A stretch of DNA of 64,000 nt from the NCBI GenBank assembly GCA_907165275.2, contig OU015655.1, positions 14,210,501 through 14,274,500 of the forward strand, given 5' to 3'. Below are positions 36,901 to 44,659 of this stretch, one piece after another. A model generated the notes under the pieces. It was not told the DNA's origin. It saw only the letters and a list, made by a program, of their open reading frames with translations, and searched no databases. Made by a program: the position numbers and the translations under genes. The DNA comes from Zygaena filipendulae. Its lineage: Eukaryota; Arthropoda; Insecta; Lepidoptera; Zygaenidae. Each line of letters starts with the position of its first letter. Positions within the stretch are counted from its first letter, which is position 1.

Positions 36901-39900
36901 TGTTTTTTAAAAGTAGTCCACATCCCCATTGTTGTTAAAATTTCCTGCGCCGAATAGGTGACACGCTGTATATGATTATTCACAACAGCCTCCTTAGCCA
37001 AGTTGACCATCTGTAATAATCGTTTACGCATAGAAAACTAAGGATGTCACGTGGTCACGTAAATTAATGGTCCAATGATTTTCGATTCCGTTCCTTAGTT
37101 ATCTGTGCGTTCACAATTATAAATTGTCAACTTGGCTAAGGCGGCGGATATAAAAATAGATATAAAACGTCGTCCAGTTACTAACTTTTTTTTATTTATG
37201 GTCTGTGGTAAGCACGGGCGTTGTTGCCAAGGCGCCATGTTTACGTGTCTGCCGGCGTCGTATTCTGTAGGCAGATTGACTGATCAAGGATATTGTTGCT
37301 ACCGTTATCTTTCCACTCGCTATACCAAACACTTTTATATCTACCATTGAATATATTATCAATTACGACCGTAATTTCTTTCCCTCGCAGATTACATTCG
37401 AATACGTTGCCCCGAGTCATAAGCTGCTTACATATTTTACCATGTTTTATATAAGTCCAGCCAGTAGGCATCATCCGCGTGATGAGCCTTGTTCTGGTAA
37501 CATTTTATCTCGTTCACAATTTTTGAAAAATAATAAATAGGCAGGTATGCATCAAATATTTTTTTTTATTTTTAACTTTATTATGAAGAACCTAAAATGA
37601 TTACGTATTGGTATCACTTTATTTATTCATTTACAGAACTCTTTGTGTTTGGATCAACATTAGGCATTTACAATTTTAGACAGATTGGACAGATAGACAG
37701 AATTTTGGAAGGCTGAAAGGTATTAAAGTTGCTCTAAGAGCCTGTGCACCCCACGTTTTTTAAGCGCTTTTATCCTTTTAAAGGTGTACGAGAATAAAAC
37801 TACCCGGCAACAGATGGCGTTACATATTCAAAACAGAAATAATAAATCTCAGCACCTATCATACGACGTACCCCTTCTACATATAAACGATCAAAAGGAT
37901 TTGTTACGGCTAGCAAAATCCTTGAGAAAACACAAAATAATCGCTGATGAAATTTTTGCTGTGCTTAGATTAGTGGATTAGAGTTTCTTCTCTAACTTCG
38001 GCCTAAAAATCTTCTGTTCACCTACTCAGTAATCTGAAAGTTGTGAAGGCAAAAATGTGGTTTCAGTTTTCACCAATTTTCACTATAGATTAAGATAAAC
38101 TTATGTCCGATTTCTTCTATAAGTTGAGTTGAGTACATGGCAAAAGCAACGTTTGCCGGGTCATCTAGTACTAGTATGGATTTTACGTTACGACTTGGCT
38201 ACTCTTTGGTGTTGCCACTTTTTAGTTAGCTATACAAAGTAGTAGTAGTTAGTATCTAGATAAATACATGAGCTTATACACCTCAATCGTTGAAATGTTT
38301 CAGTTATAGGAAAAGAATTCCACATAATTATAACCTTACCCTTAATTTCGGACTTCCAGCGGGAAATTCGGGATTGAAAGTATCCTATATCTTTCTCTGG
38401 ACCCCTGACAACTTGTAGGTATGCGAAATTTCATGATCGGTTAAGCAGTTAAAGCGTTACAAACAAACGAACAAATAAACTCGCATTCGCCTTTAAAATA
38501 GCAATAACCAGTAAGGTTGTTTTGGGTCCTTATTCCAAATCAATTACCATTTACTACCGAACGGGCACACAAGAACTCACTTTAAAGTGAACTGAAAAGG
38601 ATAGGTGGTAGCTTCCTATTATTGAAAGAAATTTTAAAACTGGTTACGTAGGTTTTGAGTTTATCCATTACAAACAAATCTATAAAACCTACTAGCTGTT
38701 CCCTGCGGTTTCGCGCGCGTTAATTTTGGAGTACCCGCGGGAATTCCGGGATAAAAAGTACAATATACTAAATAGTAAATGCCTTTTACTATCTCTGACA
38801 ACGCGTATGCAAAATTTCATCAAGATCGGTTGAGTAGTTAGGCCATTAGAGGGTAGCAAACAAACTCACATTCGCATTTATAATAGTAAAGATTAGTATA
38901 GAATTGGACGCAGATAAGCAATAACATGTTAACCCACAAAATTAAGTTATTGATTTAGAACGATTTATTGAGAGTCAAGGAACGTTTTTTAATAATGTGT
39001 TTATCTTATTACATTGCTTAAATATGTAACTAAATATTGAACATAAAAAATGTTGATACAAAATGGCGCTTCTACTTTTAATACACGATTCACTCAAAAT
39101 TTCTCCATTGTGGGTTAACACACTATTGCTTATCTATGTCCAATTAGTATAGACAAAGCGAAAAAACCCCAAGTAGATATTGGTGGATTAGCTCCTTCCC
39201 CGCTCGGCAAGGTGTCTGATGACGTCTGGTAATCCGTGTGGGTGACACCATTTGTGTTCAGGCAGATATAGGTAAACGTGACCCAATTCGACAAGTCACA
39301 CTTATTCTCGGCTGTCACTGTTGACCTAATTAGATACTGGACACTGAATAAAGTAGACGAAAGAAATAATAATCTATTAATATAAATCACGTGTCACGTT
39401 GTTTGTCCGCGATGGACTCCGAAACTACTGAACGGATTTTGATAAAATTTTGCAACCATTTATAATATGGTCCAACTTAAAAGATAGGATAGTTTTTATC
39501 CTCGGGAACTGAAGGACATAGAGTACTTTTTTCCCGCAACCTCCGCGGGAACTCCGAAATTACCGCGGATGAAATCGCGGGGGACAGCTAGTACCTATAT
39601 ATTCTTCACTAGGTGTTCTCCGCGGTTTCACCCGCAATATTTTCGGTGATCCCGCGGGTATTCCGAGATAAAAGTACTTACTACCCTATATTTTTTATGT
39701 AGATACAACTTGACAACGTGTAGGTAGTATGCAACATTTAACGTAGACTTTTCCACGTTAAATTTGGAGTTCCCGTGGGAATTTCAAGGTAATTTTAAAT
39801 TAGTCTCTGTACTCCTGACAACGTACGCAATATCTCATGATTATCAGTTGAGCCGTTAAGGTGGGAAAGCGTAACAAACAAACAAACTTACTTCCCCATT

Positions 39901-41264
39901 GAGTAAGAGTAGTAGTTATAGTGGGTGGTAGTGTGGAAGTATCAATAGATTCCTACTATAGAGCTAAGCTTGAGAACGGCTGGAACGATTTGGGTAAGAT
40001 TGTGAAAGAAAAAACACAAAATATGGGAAATATTGGAAATTCAGACAGTATTTTTTTATTATAATTTTCCAGGTAGGTATTTTATAGAGGGTAGACACCA
40101 GTCAAGACAGGATTTTTATTCAGAGTTCCCTACGGAATACTGTTTATGCTTCTGAATCCGCGGATAAATAAAGAAGTTACACAAGCAAGTAGGACAAGAT
40201 ATGACAAGACACTATGAGAAAGGATGTTAAACATATCTATTATAATGTAAAGCATAGTAATAGAAGGTGCCCAGTACAATCTCGAAGAAAAAAAATCTCC
40301 TAAAAATTAGTATCAACTAGGTATCAAGACGAAAAAATGTTATCCAGAGAAGATGAACATAAACAGTTTTCACAATAACTTTGGTCTTGATCTCACAACT
40401 TTTAGAAACTTTTTGGTCTGGTGTTTGGTGTTATTTTCATATTTATGAATTTGCGAGATAATTATTACGGCTTGAGCCCTGGGATTCAACTTTTGCCAGA
40501 AAATTCTTACAAATTTTCGTATAGAAATAACTGTGGGCTTGCCACAGTTATTAAACTCGTTAAGTATTCATTTGCGCCTTAATGAATTATTAATTAATTT
40601 TTACTGGCTTATGTAGTAGTATGTATGCTTTGTATTTATAATAATTTAGGGCTGAAATTTACGTCAGTGACTTTTACTACTAGAGTAGAGTTTAGAGATA
40701 ATGTCATCAACAGTAGTTATTGATATTAAAAAAAAAAATACGATTTAGTGTATCAATGTATAGCTGAATGTAACTTTGCCTGAATGACTCGTAGTAATAT
40801 GAAAATAAAATAAGTTTATTAAATTGCAATATTTTTCCTTATTTCTTGAAAAAAAAAATTAAAACCTAGCAAATTCGTCTACGATAGTAGGTAATTATCC
40901 TGTTAGGATAGATCTTCGTTTTTGAAGTCGGTTTGATATTTACTGTTAGATGCCTACGTTTGTTCACAGTCCTATGCATATTTATATTATATTTTACGTT
41001 TACTAATTTGCATTGATTTAGATTGTTCACCTCATTTGTTCTTGCAATAAAACCTAGCTATTCCTTCCACGACTCCGCCCGCGTTTCTTTCGGGATCCAA
41101 TGGAGTCTTTGTCGGGATAACGTCATGGGATCTTTAATATTATGAACAGTGAACACTTCTTTTTTCAATTGCAGGTAAACGAGAGAAGTCCTCAGAGCAC
41201 CTCTGGAGGTAGCTCTCCGAATTCCGACCGTGCTGTTTCCCCTAGATCCGAGTCTACAAAATAA
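24669..41264 (+). CDS. Trh: Tryptophan 5-hydroxylase, complete, 10 exons
   Basis: Joined exons: 24669-24941, 26987-27140, 28303-28468, 29149-29199, 31472-31589, 33507-33670, 34731-34857, 35466-35698, 36220-36436, 41175-41264; 1593 nt, 530 aa plus stop, all GT-AG. The enzyme is the BH4- and iron-dependent first, rate-limiting step of serotonin synthesis (tryptophan to 5-hydroxytryptophan), cytosolic in serotonergic neurons; Drosophila calls this gene Trhn. Residues about 49-135 form the ACT-like regulatory domain, with a basophilic site RKS (Ser85) where TPH1 has its regulatory Ser58. The catalytic domain (about 147-460) has the iron ligands His313 and His318 (HELLGH) and Glu358 (YFFTVEF), spaced exactly as in TPH1. 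Arg298, Thr306 and Pro309 fit the substrate pocket. [23 protein letters not shown] and [11 protein letters not shown] are diagnostic for TPH over phenylalanine hydroxylase. A Ser/Pro-rich tail follows. Confidence 0.97.
25430..25560 (-). mobile_element. LINE 3' tail with (TAGACA)n, reverse orientation
   Basis: TAGACATAGACATAGACATA, then ACTTTATTTGGCATCAACAT and a ATCCTGTCC-like end. In Trh intron 1. Confidence 0.5.
25568..25795 (+). mobile_element. Helitron-like element, Trh intron 1
   Basis: TCCCTACTATATTATAAATG to ATGAAACCGCGGGGAACAGC then TAG; complete. Confidence 0.85.
26497..26692 (-). mobile_element. Helitron-like element, Trh intron 1, reverse
   Basis: CTAGCTGTCCCCCGCGATTT; 5' part has CATCGCGGACAAACAACGTG, a subfamily also at 35255-35395 and 39383-39591. 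Confidence 0.8.
26806..26930 (+). mobile_element. CRE-bearing MITE family B, partial copy
   Basis: Only the end of the family is present: CGAAATTTCGACTCAATATA then AAAAAATACGTGTCCAA. The TGACGTCA palindromes are lost (TGACGCCA here). In Trh intron 1. Confidence 0.7.
26987..27140 (+). CDS. Trh: Trh exon 2 (ACT domain end)
   Basis: Residues 92-142; [19 protein letters not shown] is the second half of the regulatory domain, followed by an acidic/Pro linker. CTGTCCAG acceptor. Confidence 0.93.
28060..28253 (+). mobile_element. Helitron-like element abutting Trh exon 3
   Basis: CCTAATATTATATGATAAAG to GGGGAACAGCTAG; ends only 49 bp upstream of exon 3. Confidence 0.78.
28303..28468 (+). CDS. Trh: Trh exon 3 (catalytic domain start)
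   Basis: Residues 143-197; [11 protein letters not shown] and [19 protein letters not shown], hallmark of aromatic amino acid hydroxylases. Donor GTAAGT overlaps an in-frame TAG, confirming the boundary. Confidence 0.97.
29149..29199 (+). CDS. Trh: Trh exon 4 (51-nt microexon)
   Basis: Residues 198-214, [17 protein letters not shown], between TTTCGCAG and GTGAGT; too short for ordinary ORF scans but required by frame and homology. Confidence 0.95.
30858..31154 (+). mobile_element. Helitron-like element, Trh intron 4
   Basis: GTAACCAACCACAAAAAAAG subfamily; ends GCGGGGCACAGCTAG. Confidence 0.8.
31472..31589 (+). CDS. Trh: Trh exon 5
   Basis: Residues 215-254, [17 protein letters not shown] to [20 protein letters not shown] acceptor, GTAAGA donor. 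Confidence 0.96.
31872..32436 (+). mobile_element. Dispersed element with GGGTTCCGTACC ends
   Basis: Starts CCGGTCAAGTACATGTCGGA, then AGGGTTCCGTACC; ends GGGTACGTAACCCTAAAAA, an inverted match to the start. Internal CAGACGACGGACAGACGACG. A repeat type widespread in Lepidoptera; here in Trh intron 5. The ORF at 31944-32174 within it is not considered a gene. Confidence 0.75.
32558..32850 (+). mobile_element. SINE with tRNA-like head, Trh intron 5
   Basis: Head TTAGTGTAGTGCATGGTAAC and GCGGGTTCGAACTCCG; body GAGTCTAGGTGTTGAG; 3' end GGACCAGGTGGCGCTATTTG then AATGTCCAAGCATTATTATT. Confidence 0.85.
32961..33478. mobile_element. Helitron-like cluster, Trh intron 5
   Basis: A forward copy (TTCTTACTACTATG to GAGAACAGCTA, 32961-33131) followed by two reverse 3' modules (CTAGCTATTCCCCGCGGTTT at 33147) sharing one 5' end near 33478; ends about 28 bp before exon 6. 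Confidence 0.75.
33507..33670 (+). CDS. Trh: Trh exon 6 (cofactor/substrate pocket)
   Basis: Residues 255-308; [20 protein letters not shown] and [14 protein letters not shown]. Tyr276, Phe282, Arg298 and Thr306 correspond to TPH1 pocket residues Tyr235, Phe241, Arg257 and Thr265 (offset 41). Confidence 0.97.
33690..33873 (+). mobile_element. Helitron-like element after Trh exon 6
   Basis: TAGTATAAAACAAAGTCGC to TTACCGCGGGTCAGCTGG; begins 20 bp after the exon 6 donor. Same subfamily as 57575-57770. Confidence 0.7.
34019..34257 (-). mobile_element. MITE family D (239 bp), copy in Trh intron 6
   Basis: Ends are inverted: AAGCAATAGTGTGTTAACCC at the left and GGGTTGACATGTTATTGCTT at the right, flush with TGGA/TCCA. 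Opposite orientation to the other two copies. Confidence 0.92.
34731..34857 (+). CDS. Trh: Trh exon 7 (iron-binding histidines)
   Basis: Residues 309-351; [12 protein letters not shown] supplies iron ligands His313 and His318; [17 protein letters not shown] follows. TTTTAG acceptor and an unusual GTACTG donor. Confidence 0.97.
35255..36030. mobile_element. Helitron-like fragments flanking Trh exon 8
   Basis: 35255-35395 (reverse, CCATCGCGGACAAACAACGT), 35728-35872 (reverse, GCCCGCGGTTTCACCCGC) and 35960-36030 (forward end GCGGGAAACATCTAG). Exon 8 itself (35466-35698) is not part of the repeats. Confidence 0.65.
35466..35698 (+). CDS. Trh: Trh exon 8 (iron-binding glutamate)
   Basis: Residues 352-428; [11 protein letters not shown] gives iron ligand Glu358, then [16 protein letters not shown]. 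Markedly GC-rich compared with its surroundings, with many C-ending codons. Confidence 0.97.
36220..36436 (+). CDS. Trh: Trh exon 9 (C-terminal oligomerisation region)
   Basis: Residues 429-501; [17 protein letters not shown] then an amphipathic region ([19 protein letters not shown]) expected to form the tetramerisation helix. Ends phase 0 at GTACGT. Confidence 0.96.
36607..36927 (-). mobile_element. CRE-bearing MITE family B, copy in Trh intron 9
   Basis: Reverse-oriented relative to the copies at 42132 and 62752. Contains two full palindromes TGACGTCA (36728-36735 and 36773-36780) 45 bp apart, and the ends GGGCATGTTGAC and GTCCACATCCCC. Confidence 0.88.
36988..37146. mobile_element. MITE family C, copy 1
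   Basis: Terminal inverted repeats CTTAGCCAAGTTGAC and GTCAACTTGGCTAAG, with inner inverted motifs GAAAACTAAGGA and TTCCTTAGTT. Directly follows the family B copy in Trh intron 9. Confidence 0.9.
37680..38165 (+). other. Unresolved 65-codon frame in Trh intron 9
   Basis: A frame opens exactly at GTG 37784, right after CCTTTTAAAG, and runs [19 protein letters not shown] to [13 protein letters not shown] at 37979-37981. It begins in phase 0, as Trh exon 9 ends, so an alternative terminal exon is formally possible. Against this, the segment looks transposon-derived: AACTACCCGGCAACAG at 37798 and AACGTTTGCCGGGTCATCTAG at 38150 are inverted partners. No homology recognised. Confidence 0.3.
38330..38892 (-). 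mobile_element. Two Helitron-like elements, Trh intron 9, reverse
   Basis: Copies at 38330-38510 and 38692-38892 (CTAGCTGTTCCCTGCGGTTT); the second directly precedes MITE family D. Confidence 0.75.
38904..39142 (+). mobile_element. MITE family D (239 bp), copy in Trh intron 9
   Basis: TGGACGCAGATAAGCAATAA at the start, TTATCTATGTCCA at the end; same length and core as 34019-34257. Confidence 0.93.
39383..39905. mobile_element. Two Helitron-like elements, tail to tail, Trh intron 9
   Basis: A forward copy 39383-39591 (ends GCGGGGGACAGCTAG) and a reverse copy 39608-39905 (GCGGTTTCACCCGCAATA). Confidence 0.8.
41175..41264 (+). CDS. Trh: Trh exon 10 (Ser/Pro-rich tail, stop)
   Basis: Residues 502-530, beginning [12 protein letters not shown] and ending PRSESTK then TAA. 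Three Ser-Pro dipeptides. It lies 4.7 kb beyond exon 9. A TTGCAG acceptor, preserved phase 0 and a following 3' UTR with polyadenylation signals support it; homology support is weak because this tail is variable. Confidence 0.82.
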   Translation, partial: VNERSPQSTSGGSSPNSDRAVSPRSESTK

Positions 41265-41760
41265 GTTGTCTGTCTGTATGTTTGTATAGTTTCATCGTTA
41301 CCAACTTAATTTAAAGGACTAAATAACTTATAAAGTTCCTATATTGACAAGTCTATTTGTTTTTAATTATAAATTTTTATGTCTCATAGGCAAGAACCAA
41401 AATGTATCAGCCTGTTAAAATTATTATGAATTTTGTCTGTTTATGTAAATATAAATTGTACTATGATCATAGAAAAGTAAAACTTTGTTAATGCTCACTT
41501 AATTCTAAAGTATGTATTTCTGATTCTGATAAAATAGTATTGTGAATGCTCGCGAATATATTTCAAAAATACTTATATAGGTATTTACTAGAATAAAATC
41601 ATATATTATTATCGAAGTATTATACAAAAAATGTAATTCAAATATTTTATTCTAATGAAAAAAGTAAGTTTTATGACTAAGATAATAATTATGTAACATT
41701 TTGATGTATCCGCAAGTGCTATAAGAGACAAAATAAAAGCGTGATAAAAAAAAACCCACT
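41265..41760 (+). other. Trh: Trh 3' UTR with polyadenylation signals
   Basis: AT-rich, repeat-free stretch following the stop. AATAAA at about 41592-41597 and again at 41732-41737, the latter followed by a short A-run, are candidate poly(A) signals. A repeat (Helitron-like) begins shortly after, at 41811. Confidence 0.55.
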
Positions 41761-41810
41761 AACCGGTGTTATTATTAATTACTTAGTTTATTTATTTATT
41801 TATCGTGATA

Positions 41811-41999
41811 CTAGCAGTCCCCCACGGTTTCACCCGCAATAATTTCGGAGTTCCCGCGGGACTTCCAGGATTAACTATACATATAAACCTTCCTCGTGAA
41901 TCTACTGGTGAAAACCGCATGAAAATCTGTTCAGTAGTTTTCGAGTATATCGCGAACAGATAGACAGATGCGGTGGAGGATTTTGTTCTATAAGGATAA
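41811..41999 (-). mobile_element. Helitron-like element downstream of Trh
   Basis: CTAGCAGTCCCCCACGGTTT to GATTTTGTTCTATAAGGATA. Confidence 0.78.
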
Positions 42000-42131
42000 A
42001 CTTAAATAAGCTTTTTCTTCCACTAGATCTTTAGTTGTAGGTAAACGTAGAAATGTATAAATTACCACCTAGAATAAAGATGATTCAACTAAATCAATAT
42101 CATGATTATTAAAAAATTAATACCATTATAA

Positions 42132-42456
42132 TGGGGATGTGGACTGCTTTTGAAAATCAAAATTCTAATTAGTCCGTCAGTTAGAAAATAAAAAAACAAT
42201 AGACACGTATTTTTTGCTTTTATAAATAAATTAAAATATACAGAGATAAAGCGCATTAAAGTTTAGCGTGAGGGAGTCGTGACGTCACTAACCGCTAAAA
42301 CCGCCATACAAACTGTCAGAATAGTGACGTCACGCGAAATTTCAACTCAATATATCGCCGTTATTTTTTGATTACGTAAAAAAAAGAAAAAATACGTGTC
42401 CAATATTTTTTAATAATCTACAAGACGGACTAAAATTAAAAATTGGTCAACATGCC
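42132..42456 (+). mobile_element. CRE-bearing MITE family B, copy downstream of Trh
   Basis: Starts TGGGGATGTGGACTGC, carries TGACGTCA at 42280-42287 and 42325-42332, ends GTCAACATGCC. About 700 bp beyond the Trh poly(A) signal. Confidence 0.9.
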
Positions 42457-42961
42457 TATTATATGGTGTAGGTTTTGACACATTGCTTAATATTTGGAAA
42501 TAACTTGTACCTTCTAAAAAAGCTAAATGATAAATGTAGGAAAATTTGTAAACACTTTTTTTTCAGTTTGTAATGCAATAAAGAGATTTTTTATTTTATT
42601 TTTTTATTCTATCTATCATCTATCTAAAAACATGGAAATTCGATATCGAAGGCAAAAATATAAATCGAGGACGAGCCTACTTTCAAAATGAAGTTATATT
42701 TGTATGTTTCGGAAATTTCGAAATTCACGCGGGAACTCTATTCAGAGTTCATATAACATCAGCTATCTGCTTGTGTAAGTTTCGGAGATTATACAGAACA
42801 AACAACAGTCAGATAAAATTTTTAATAATAGTTTTTTTCCAAAGGTACCATAAGTACCTACCTATATCTATACAAAGGTACTTTCACAAGCATTTAGCAG
42901 AAAGCTGTAGGTATATTTTGACATTACAAACAGACATTTTACTTTTATTTATATGTATAGA

Positions 42962-43199
42962 CTAGCGGCCCCGCGCGGTTTCACCCGCGATAATTTCGGA
43001 GTTCCCACGGCATTGATCCATACAAAGATTGCCACCTTTTTCACTCCCTTAGAAGTAGAATTTCGCAAAATCCTTTCTTATCCGATGCCTACTTTATACA
43101 AAGAACACAACCTCCAAGTTTCAGGTCTCTACGATCAGCGGTTTAGGCTGTGCGTTGATCCGTCTGTTAGTCATTCAGGACAAAGCATTTTATATGTTT
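42962..43199 (-). mobile_element. Helitron-like element, reverse
   Basis: CTAGCGGCCCCGCGCGGTTT; then CTCCAAGTTTCAGGTCTCTA and GCGTTGATCCGTCTG as in 11850-12052. Confidence 0.78.
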
Positions 43200-43795
43200 A
43201 GATATATATATAGATGCAGTATGTAGGTAATACCCTAACAACCTTTACGAGTAATACAAATGAAAACGTTAAGGTGCCTGGGCAGTATTTCAAGAAAGTA
43301 CTCGGCGAGCCTAGTGGAGCAATTATGGAACAATTAAAAGAGCAATCATTTATATAAAGTTTCCAAATTACAGTCAGGTTATTTCGGCAACTTTTTATGT
43401 TAGTCGTACTAGCTACTTGGAGTTTTCTGAAATAGCGCCATTACAGTCGAATGTTACATTCAAACAAACATAACTGAATGTAAAATTTATATGTAGCCGT
43501 ATATATTGCTGGTTTTCAAAAGAATTTTTTGTTAAATTCACAACCAACAAGTTTAGGCTCGGAGCCAAAATATCGACCGATCAAAATTTTTCTCCTCACC
43601 CCAAATTATGATGCAACGTTACGGAACGAGATAGAGCGCGGTTGCGAGATTGAGCTGAATAAATAAATACAATATACTCAGAGCATTAATATTGTTTGGA
43701 AATCTCCGATTTAATCTTACAGCTACAGACGAGCTTGTGATTTTGCAATCTCGTTGGTTTCAAGGTTTAATAAAGCGGTTAGTACTGCTAACCCG

Positions 43796-44258
43796 TAGAT
43801 ACTATCAATAAAATTGAAGTGTCTGTTTGTAATTCCAAATTAACAGCTTGTCACTAAAAGCATATAAAAGTATATACGGTGCTTACATGAAAAAAAAACA
43901 TTTTTTTTAAACTATTTTTCTGTCTGTCTGTTTGTTCCGGCTAATCTCTGAAACGGCTGGACCGATTTTAACTGGACTTTCACTGGCTGATATTATAAGG
44001 AGTAACTTAGGCTATACTTTTATTTTAGAAAATAATAATTCCGTGTCTATGTATTTTTGTTTGTCCTTTCGCATAATTGGTTGTCTGGAACAGATCGCAA
44101 CTATGCGATAAGACCGCCATTTGCTTTCTCCTTTTCTTTAGGTACTGTATCATTGTTATTTTATGTGCAATAAAGGATTAAATAAATAAATAAATAAAAT
44201 AAATAAATTCCCGCGGAAATCCAAAACTCACGCGGGTGAAACCGCGGAGTACAGCTAG
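43796..44258 (+). mobile_element. Helitron-like element split by a LINE tail
   Basis: 5' part 43796-44035 (CAATAAAATTGAAGTGTCTG), 3' part 44206-44258 (GGGTGAAACCGCGGAGTACA then GCTAG). The uninterrupted relative is at 48557-48872. A further forward 5' end starts at 44260 and breaks off near 44330. Confidence 0.8.
44036..44205 (+). mobile_element. LINE 3' end inserted inside a Helitron-like element
   Basis: Same sequence as 12130-12292 ending in (AAAT)n. Helitron sequence resumes at TTCCCGCGGAAATCC straight after it, so this is a nested, later insertion; ATAATTCC before and AAATTCCC after suggest a target duplication. Confidence 0.78.
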
Positions 44259-44409
44259 TAATAAATGTGAAAGTGAGTTTGTTTGTTTATTTCTTAAGCT
44301 TTCACGCCTTAACGACAAATTCACATATGATATGGAGCAATGTCAGTGGTACTTCTATTTATTGCTTATCTACTGTATGCAATAGAAAGAACATAAGCTT
44401 GGTTTTATA

Positions 44410-44658
44410 GTGGCGCGTACTTGTATCTCGGTACAACAGTACTTCGGTCACGTGACCAGACGAGAACCAGACAGCTTGGAGAGCATGATTGTTGTCGGGC
44501 ACGTTGAGGGCAAGAGGGGTCGCGGAAGATCGCCATCGCGATGGACTGACATGGTGAAGGAAGCCACAAAGTGCACCATGCGCCAGGCGGAGAACAGGGC
44601 TGCCTGGAGAGCTCTGGTGAAACGTGTCGTCCATAGTAGTCACGACCCTCAGTCATGA
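44410..44658 (+). pseudogene. LINE ORF2 C-terminal remnant
   Basis: An 82-codon frame with YFGHVTRREPDSL, EGKRGRGRSPSRWTDMV and AENRAAWRALV. This pattern (GHV.R, GRGR..RW.D.V, ..R..WR.LV) is typical of the end of non-LTR retrotransposon polyproteins after the reverse transcriptase. Upstream domains are missing. Confidence 0.75.
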
Positions 44659-44659
44659 G

